A DNA stretch of 37,370 nucleotides from Moraxellaceae bacterium (GTDB lineage: Bacteria > Pseudomonadota > Gammaproteobacteria > Pseudomonadales > Moraxellaceae): positions 8,496 to 45,865 of the forward strand of contig DPJB01000035.1 in NCBI GenBank assembly GCA_003543245.1. The letters are read 5' to 3'. The notes beneath the pieces are model-generated. The model was not told the origin of the DNA and ran no database searches. It saw nothing but the letters and a program-made list of their open reading frames with translations. Of this stretch, positions 31,977 through 37,370 are shown piece after piece. A program made the translations under genes and the position numbers. The first letter of the stretch is position 1. Every line of letters starts with the position of its first letter.

Positions 31977-34817
31977 TTAGGCAAAGCGCCGCACTTCACC
32001 CTTGCCATCCGGCAAGTTGTCCGCACAGCGCACACAAATATCCGGATGCGCCGCATTGCCACCCACATCCGCACGGTAATGCCAGCAGCGCGCGCACTTC
32101 TGATGTGTCGATGCCGAGATCTTCACACGCAGACCTTCAAGCTCGGTCAGCACGCCCTGTTCAGAGAGTGGTTGCAGGCGCACGGCTGAGGTAATCAGCA
32201 CAAAACGCAGCTCGTCACCCATGGCGGCCAGCGCCTGCTGACGCTCGGGCGACACATACAGGTCCACCTCTGCAGAGAGCCCCGCGCCCACTTCCTTGCG
32301 GTTACGGGCCTCCTCGATCTCCTTGTTCACGGCCGACTTCACTGCCATCACGTCATCCCAGTAACCACGGGTGAGCGTGACGTCATTGCTGTTTTCCGGA
32401 AGCTGGGCCAGTCCTTCATACCAGGACTCGAGAAACACGGACTCGGAACGCTGCCCAGGCAACACCGCCCATATTTCTTCGGCAGTAAAGCTCAGTACCG
32501 GCGACATCCAGCGCGTGAAAGCTTCGGCAATATGGAACAGGGCCGTCTGTGCCGAGCGCCGTGCCAACGAATCCGGCTGCGTCGTGTACTGGCGATCCTT
32601 GATGATGTCGAGATAGAAACCGCCCAGCTCAGCCACGCAGAAATTGTGCAGGCGATGATAGATCTGATGGAACTGGAAATTATCGTAGGACGTTCTGATT
32701 TCATCCTGCAGCAGGGCGGCACGATCCACTACCCAACGATCCAGCGCCAGCATGTCTTCGGTCTTCACCAGATGCTGCGCCGGGTCAAAGCCGTTGAGAT
32801 TGGAAAGCAGGAAGCGCAGGGTGTTGCGGATACGGCGATAGGTATCCGACATGCGATTGAGGATTTCATCGCTCACCGACATTTCGCCACGGTAGTCCGT
32901 CGCGGCCACCCAGAGACGGATGATGTCGGCACCCAGGGTCTGCATCACCTTCTGCGGCGCCACCACATTGCCCACCGACTTGGACATCTTGCGTCCCTGT
33001 CCATCCACGGTAAAGCCATGCGTCAGCACAGCCTTGTAGGGTGCGGCACCATTGGCCGCCAGCGAAGCCAGCAACGACGACTGGAACCAGCCACGGTGCT
33101 GATCGGAGCCCTCCAGATAAAGATCCGCAGGAAACTGCAGTCCCTCAAAACGCTTCAACACAGCCGTGTGCGTCACGCCGGAATCAAACCAGACATCCAG
33201 TGTATCGGTAACCTTGTCGTAGTTTTTCGCTTCGTCGCCGAGCAAGGCCTCGGCAGGCAGATCAAACCAGGCATCAATCCCGGCCTGTTCCACCTTGAGC
33301 GCCACCTGCTCAATCAGCTCGGCAGTCTGCGGATGCAGCTCCCCGGTTTGCTTGTGCACCAACAGCGTGATGGGCACGCCCCAGGTGCGCTGGCGCGACA
33401 CACACCAGTCCGGGCGACCGGCAATCATGCCCTCGATACGGGCCTGCCCCCAGTCCGGCACCCATTGCACCGCCGGAATGGCCTGCATGGCCATATCACG
33501 CAGACCACCCTGCACCATGCTGATGAACCACTGCGGCGTGGCCCGGAAAATGATCGGTGTCTTGTGGCGCCAGCAATGTGGATAGCTGTGCTGGATTTTC
33601 TTGTGAGCCAGCAGCAGTGAGCGATTCGCGCGTGACGTTTCTTTCAGCGCCTCGATGATCGGCTCGTTCGCCTTGTTCACGTGCATGCCCGCAAACATCG
33701 GCGTGGACGGCAGGAACACGCCCTGACTGTCGACCGGGTTATCCACGAGCAGATTATATTTACGACCAATCACGAAGTCGTCCTGACCATGCCCCGGCGC
33801 CGTGTGCACAGCACCCGTACCCGAGTCTGCCGTGACATGCTCGCCAACAATCACGGGCACTTCTCGCTCGAAGAAGGGGTGTTGCAGCAGCAGATGTTCC
33901 AGTGCAGCTCCCGTTACCTTGGCCAGCGTCTCGGCATTTTCTGCTTCATAACGCGCCACTGCACTTTCCACCAGTGCGTCGGCAACAATTACTGCACGAC
34001 GCTCGCCGGCAACCGTGATGGCAACAATGGCGTACTCGAATTCTGGGTGCAGACTTACCGCCTGGTTGGCCGGCAGCGTCCACGGCGTTGTAGTCCAGAT
34101 CACCACATCCACCGGCAGATCAATCGAGGCCAGACCGGCACGCCTTGCCAGATCCGCCAGATCCTTGACCGGAAAACCGACATCCACCGCATGCGATGTC
34201 TTGTCGTAATACTCAACCTCGGCTTCGGCCAGCGCCGACCCGCAATCCATGCACCAGTGCACCGGCTTCAGGCCCTTGTGCAGATGGCCGTTTTTCGCAA
34301 TCTGGCCAAGCACGCGAATGATGTCGGCCTCCTGCGTGTAGTTCATGGTGAGGTAGGGATTGAACCAGTCGCCCAATACGCCGAGGCGCATGAAATCGGT
34401 ACGCTGCTTTTCCACCTGTGATTGCGCATAGTCGCGGCAATGCTGGCGAAACTCTTTCGCCGACACCTTTTCACCCGGCTTGCCGACTTTTTTCTCGACA
34501 TTCAGTTCAATGGGCAGGCCATGACAGTCCCAGCCCGGCACGAAGGGAGCATCAAAGCCGGACAGCGTCTTTGACTTGACGATGATGTCCTTCAGGATCT
34601 TGTTGACGGCATGACCGATGTGAATGTCACCATTGGCATAAGGAGGGCCGTCATGCAGGATGAACTTTGGCGCACCGCGACGCGCTTCGCGAATTTTCTC
34701 GTAAAGCTTCTTCTCCTGCCACGCTGCCACCATGGCCGGCTCGCGCGTGGACAGGCTTGCCTTCATGGCAAAACCGGTTTCAGGAAGATTCAGCGTCGGC
34801 TTGTAGTCTGTTGTCAT
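31977..34817 (-). CDS. ileS: Isoleucyl-tRNA synthetase
   Basis: The ATG at 34817 gives 946 residues, the usual bacterial length. The HIGH motif is in PYANGDIHIGHAVNKI, and KMSKS is in GRKMSKSVGN. The CP1 editing domain sits between them (for example the region WTTTPWTLPAN and DSGTGAVHTAPGHGQDD). The C-terminal zinc site has CARCWHYRADVG and CVRCADNL. It charges tRNA-Ile in the cytoplasm. It is the second gene of the ribF-ileS-lspA-fkpB-ispH run, 44 bases after ribF. The open frame extends upstream to 34865, but those codons do not look like the family. Confidence 0.97.
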   Translation of the reverse strand: MTTDYKPTLNLPETGFAMKASLSTREPAMVAAWQEKKLYEKIREARRGAPKFILHDGPPYANGDIHIGHAVNKILKDIIVKSKTLSGFDAPFVPGWDCHGLPIELNVEKKVGKPGEKVSAKEFRQHCRDYAQSQVEKQRTDFMRLGVLGDWFNPYLTMNYTQEADIIRVLGQIAKNGHLHKGLKPVHWCMDCGSALAEAEVEYYDKTSHAVDVGFPVKDLADLARRAGLASIDLPVDVVIWTTTPWTLPANQAVSLHPEFEYAIVAITVAGERRAVIVADALVESAVARYEAENAETLAKVTGAALEHLLLQHPFFEREVPVIVGEHVTADSGTGAVHTAPGHGQDDFVIGRKYNLLVDNPVDSQGVFLPSTPMFAGMHVNKANEPIIEALKETSRANRSLLLAHKKIQHSYPHCWRHKTPIIFRATPQWFISMVQGGLRDMAMQAIPAVQWVPDWGQARIEGMIAGRPDWCVSRQRTWGVPITLLVHKQTGELHPQTAELIEQVALKVEQAGIDAWFDLPAEALLGDEAKNYDKVTDTLDVWFDSGVTHTAVLKRFEGLQFPADLYLEGSDQHRGWFQSSLLASLAANGAAPYKAVLTHGFTVDGQGRKMSKSVGNVVAPQKVMQTLGADIIRLWVAATDYRGEMSVSDEILNRMSDTYRRIRNTLRFLLSNLNGFDPAQHLVKTEDMLALDRWVVDRAALLQDEIRTSYDNFQFHQIYHRLHNFCVAELGGFYLDIIKDRQYTTQPDSLARRSAQTALFHIAEAFTRWMSPVLSFTAEEIWAVLPGQRSESVFLESWYEGLAQLPENSNDVTLTRGYWDDVMAVKSAVNKEIEEARNRKEVGAGLSAEVDLYVSPERQQALAAMGDELRFVLITSAVRLQPLSEQGVLTELEGLRVKISASTHQKCARCWHYRADVGGNAAHPDICVRCADNLPDGKGEVRRFA

Positions 34818-34861
34818 GTCATTGCTTCTGGGTTGGCCCTCTCCGGAGAGAAAGCACGAGG

Positions 34862-35788
34862 TCAAATTCCAAAAAATTCGCGACTGTCGGCAATGTCTTT
34901 CGCCATTGCAGTCTTCAATTCATCAAGCGAGTTGAACTTCAATTCCTCTCGCAGTTTCCGGTGAAAAACCACCTTGATGCGGCGCCCGTAAATATCACCA
35001 TCAAAATCGAGCAGGTGCGTTTCAATGCGCTCATCCTGACCGTGCACTGTTGGCCGCCGCCCCACACTGGCCACACCAAACACCGGCCCGGGAGCAGCCC
35101 CCTCAACCGTTACGGCATAAATCCCGCTCAGCGGTGATACCAGACGGCGTGACGGAATATTGGCGGTGGGCACACCCAGTGTGCGACCTATCTTGTCGCC
35201 ATGCGATACCCGGCCGCTCACGCTGTATGGAAAACCCAGCAATATCCGGGCAAGCCGGAAATCCCCCGCCCTGACTGCCGCGCGCACCCTGGTACTGCTG
35301 ACACGGTCGTCCTCGACCATGATCGTGGACGTACTGCTAACGGCAAATCCGAATTCGTTGCCAGCGGCCTGCAACACTGAAAAATCACCCGAGCGGTCAC
35401 AACCAAAGCGGAAGTCGTCACCAATCACCAGATGCCGGCACCCCAACCCGTCCACCAGCAGCTTTTGCACAAAAGCGCGAGCCGTCAGGGCACGGAATTT
35501 TTCATCAAACCGCACACACAACACACGCGCCACACCACATCCAGCAAGAGCATCAATCTTGTCGCGCCAGTGCATCAGTCGGGCCGGCGCCTGCGCGCCC
35601 TGAAAGAACTCCTGTGGCTGCGGCTCGAACATCATCACTGTGTCTGGTACACCGAGCGCCTGTCCCGCTGCCTGCAACTGGGACAGGATGACCTGATGCC
35701 CACGGTGCACCCCGTCAAAATTGCCTATCGTCACCACAGAGTTACGGTGGCGGGGACGAAGGTTATGCAGGCCGCGAATGAGTTCCAT
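34862..35788 (-). CDS. ribF: Bifunctional riboflavin kinase / FAD synthetase
   Basis: The start ATG 35788 gives 308 residues; a TTG three codons upstream is possible, and neither has a good ribosome binding site. The N-terminal nucleotidyltransferase has TIGNFDGVHRGHQ (about 20-32) and the conserved VIGDDFRFGCDRSGD. The C-terminal flavokinase has G-R-V-S-H-G-D-K-I-G-R-T-L-G-V-P-T-A-N, then GIYAV and ETHLLDFDGDIYG. It makes FMN and FAD, used among others by ThiO encoded here. I looked for an FMN riboswitch upstream and found none, in keeping with its place behind murJ. Confidence 0.96.
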   Translation of the reverse strand: MELIRGLHNLRPRHRNSVVTIGNFDGVHRGHQVILSQLQAAGQALGVPDTVMMFEPQPQEFFQGAQAPARLMHWRDKIDALAGCGVARVLCVRFDEKFRALTARAFVQKLLVDGLGCRHLVIGDDFRFGCDRSGDFSVLQAAGNEFGFAVSSTSTIMVEDDRVSSTRVRAAVRAGDFRLARILLGFPYSVSGRVSHGDKIGRTLGVPTANIPSRRLVSPLSGIYAVTVEGAAPGPVFGVASVGRRPTVHGQDERIETHLLDFDGDIYGRRIKVVFHRKLREELKFNSLDELKTAMAKDIADSREFFGI

Positions 35789-35843
35789 GGGGTTCAAGCT
35801 GGTTCAGGACAGCCCGGCAGTATAAAGAAAGACCGGGCCGGCG

Positions 35844-37370
35844 TCAGTGATGGCGGATTTCCCGTATGCGGAAGCCAAAGGCATACAGGGCGACAAAATA
35901 CGCCCCGGCACCCGCCGCACAGATCCCCAGAATGGCCTCGGCCTTGATCAGACTGCCATGGGTCAGCCACCACGATGTTGCCGGCGTCAGCGCCACCAGC
36001 ACCCCCACCATGACAACATTGGCCGCCACATAACGGGCACCCAGCTTCCACCAGTGCGCCTCCAGCCGGTAAACACCCCGCTTGTGCAGCCCCCAGTACA
36101 GCAGACCGGCATTAAGGAAGGCCGACAAGGTGCTGGCCAGCGACAGGCCCACATGCTTGAGATCCCAGACAAGAATAAGATTGAAGACCATGTTGGCCAC
36201 CATCGCGATGATGCCGATCTTCACGGGGGTACGGGTGTCCTGACGCGAGTAATAGCCCGGTGCGAACACCTTGATCATCATGAAGGCCAGAATGCCTCCG
36301 GACAGCGCCTTGAGAGCGCCTGCCGACATCGCCACGTCCTGCGCATCGAACTTGCCATGATGGAACAGCGCGGCAATGAGCGGCTCGGCCAGCACCCCCA
36401 TCGCCAGTGATGCAGGCAGACCCACCAGCACGATGACGCGCAACGCCCAGTCCACCATGGCACGAAACTCATCATCGGCTTTCGCCGCATGTTTGGCAGA
36501 CAGGGATGGCAGGATCACTGTCGCCACCGCAATCCCGATCAGCCCCAGTGGCAGCTCGGTCAGGCGTTCGGCGGTATACAGCCACGACACAGAGCCTTCA
36601 ATCAGGAAGGAGGCCAGGATCGTGTCGAGCAGAAGATTGATCTGGCTGACGGACACACCGAACAGGGCCGGCAGCATCAGCCCAAGCACCCTCTTCACGC
36701 CCTCATCCCTGAAGTCCACTTTTGGCTGCGGCAACAGGTGCAGGTTCATCAGGGCGGGAATCTGGAACGCCAGCTGCAGCAGGCCTGCAAACATCACGCC
36801 CCAGGCCAGCGCCATGATGGGCTGCTCCAGCAGCGGCGCCAGAAACAGGGCGCAAGCAATCAGGGTGATATTGAGCAGCACCGGGGTAAAGGACGACACC
36901 GCAAAGCGGCCATAGGTATTTAGAATGCCGCCGGCAAATGCCGTGAGCGAGATCAGCAACAGATACGGAAACGTCAGCCGCAACATGTCGGCCGCCAGAT
37001 CAAACTTGAAGGCATCCGTGCGAAAGCCTGGAGCAAACACAAAGATGATGGCGGGCGAAGCAATCACTGCAAAGAAGCTCAGGCCGCCCAGAATGACGGT
37101 CAATGAGCCCGCCACCCGGTCCACCAGTGCCTTGACGTCGGCCTGCTCCTTCGTGGTCTTGTATTCAGTGAGCACCGGCACGAATGCCTGTGCAAAGGCC
37201 CCCTCGGCAAACAGGCGGCGCATGAAATTGGGAATCTTGAATGCCACCAGAAAGGCATCCATCAGCTTGTCGGCACCAAAGGCATTCAGGAACACCATGT
37301 CCCGTACCAGCCCGGCAATGCGCGAGAGCATGGTCATGGCACTCACCACCAGCGTGGAGCGCCAGAGGCC
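35844..37370 (-). CDS. murJ: Lipid II flippase MurJ (MviN), 5' end cut by the window
   Basis: The frame is open to the last base; residues GLWRSTLVVSAMTMLSRI show that only about five N-terminal residues are missing, judged from the family. The first helix is followed by GLVRDMVFLNAFGADKLMDAF, which carries the conserved Arg of the central cavity. About 14 membrane helices are spread over roughly 508 residues. MurJ flips lipid II to the periplasmic face for peptidoglycan synthesis, supplying the substrate for PBP1C. It lies 55 bases upstream of ribF. Confidence 0.96.
   Translation of the reverse strand, partial: GLWRSTLVVSAMTMLSRIAGLVRDMVFLNAFGADKLMDAFLVAFKIPNFMRRLFAEGAFAQAFVPVLTEYKTTKEQADVKALVDRVAGSLTVILGGLSFFAVIASPAIIFVFAPGFRTDAFKFDLAADMLRLTFPYLLLISLTAFAGGILNTYGRFAVSSFTPVLLNITLIACALFLAPLLEQPIMALAWGVMFAGLLQLAFQIPALMNLHLLPQPKVDFRDEGVKRVLGLMLPALFGVSVSQINLLLDTILASFLIEGSVSWLYTAERLTELPLGLIGIAVATVILPSLSAKHAAKADDEFRAMVDWALRVIVLVGLPASLAMGVLAEPLIAALFHHGKFDAQDVAMSAGALKALSGGILAFMMIKVFAPGYYSRQDTRTPVKIGIIAMVANMVFNLILVWDLKHVGLSLASTLSAFLNAGLLYWGLHKRGVYRLEAHWWKLGARYVAANVVMVGVLVALTPATSWWLTHGSLIKAEAILGICAAGAGAYFVALYAFGFRIREIRHH

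Noticed and set aside
32532..33620. Open frame of 362 codons on the plus strand
   Set aside because: It is antisense to ileS throughout, and the ileS motifs fix the true frame.
35789..35843. FMN riboswitch before ribF
   Set aside because: The gap to murJ is only 55 bases and lacks the conserved riboswitch elements.
1..37370. CRISPR arrays, tRNA or rRNA genes, insertion sequences or phage genes
   Set aside because: No regularly spaced repeats, cloverleaf-like sequence, transposase or integrase motif was seen on either strand.

Overview
The window looks like chromosomal core DNA from a gammaproteobacterium of the Pseudomonadales/Moraxellales kind. The reasons are gene order and protein families. 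The series pgeF, rluD | bamD, pilS-pilR, thiO, fimT, minor pilins with pilY1, ispH, fkpB, lspA, ileS, ribF, murJ is the one known from Pseudomonas. A Moraxellaceae-like genus is suggested (inference) by the minor-pilin block reading away from ispH and by a Marinobacter-type fatty acyl reductase gene. I saw no rRNA, tRNA, CRISPR array, prophage or insertion sequence.

Layout. 1-500: the edge of a flavodoxin-like gene and a small conserved hypothetical gene. 490-11,700 (minus strand): rluD, a giant alpha-2-macroglobulin-like protein overlapping or abutting penicillin-binding protein 1C, a trans-acting enoyl reductase-like protein, then pgeF. The three middle genes separate rluD from pgeF, which are neighbours in Pseudomonas. 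11,800-13,160 (plus): bamD and a GNAT acetyltransferase. 13,180-17,140 (minus): a two-domain fatty acyl-CoA/ACP reductase with its own terminator and a pair of operator-like dyads upstream, then glutamine-dependent NAD synthetase. 17,200-20,580 (plus): a control region with iterated ACCCATG boxes inside a large inverted repeat, a PP0621-family zinc-ribbon-like membrane protein, then pilS-pilR. 20,620-30,030: thiO (minus), fimT (plus), then pilE and the compact fimU-pilV-pilW-pilX-pilY1 operon (minus), in which three consecutive junctions are ATGA stop/start overlaps. 30,029-37,370 (minus): ispH, fkpB, lspA, ileS, ribF and murJ, the last cut by the window edge.

How the genes work together. Several serve the cell envelope: PBP1C and murJ (peptidoglycan), pgeF (peptidoglycan fidelity), bamD (outer-membrane protein insertion), lspA (lipoprotein maturation) and the macroglobulin (periplasmic protease trap). 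The type IV pilus genes give the two-component regulator (PilSR), the minor pilins that prime the pilus, and the PilY1 tip adhesin. The acyl reductase points to fatty alcohol and wax ester formation.

The least ordinary features are: the PilY1 protein, whose von Willebrand A domain is interrupted by about 380 residues containing two beta-sandwich-like units and whose C-terminus carries extra calcium-loop-like repeats; the tandem N-terminal duplication of the macroglobulin; the paired TTGTCAGACAA dyads before the acyl reductase; and the iterated boxes before the pilSR unit. No wholly new multi-gene system is evident; most of the window is recognisable housekeeping and pilus biology.
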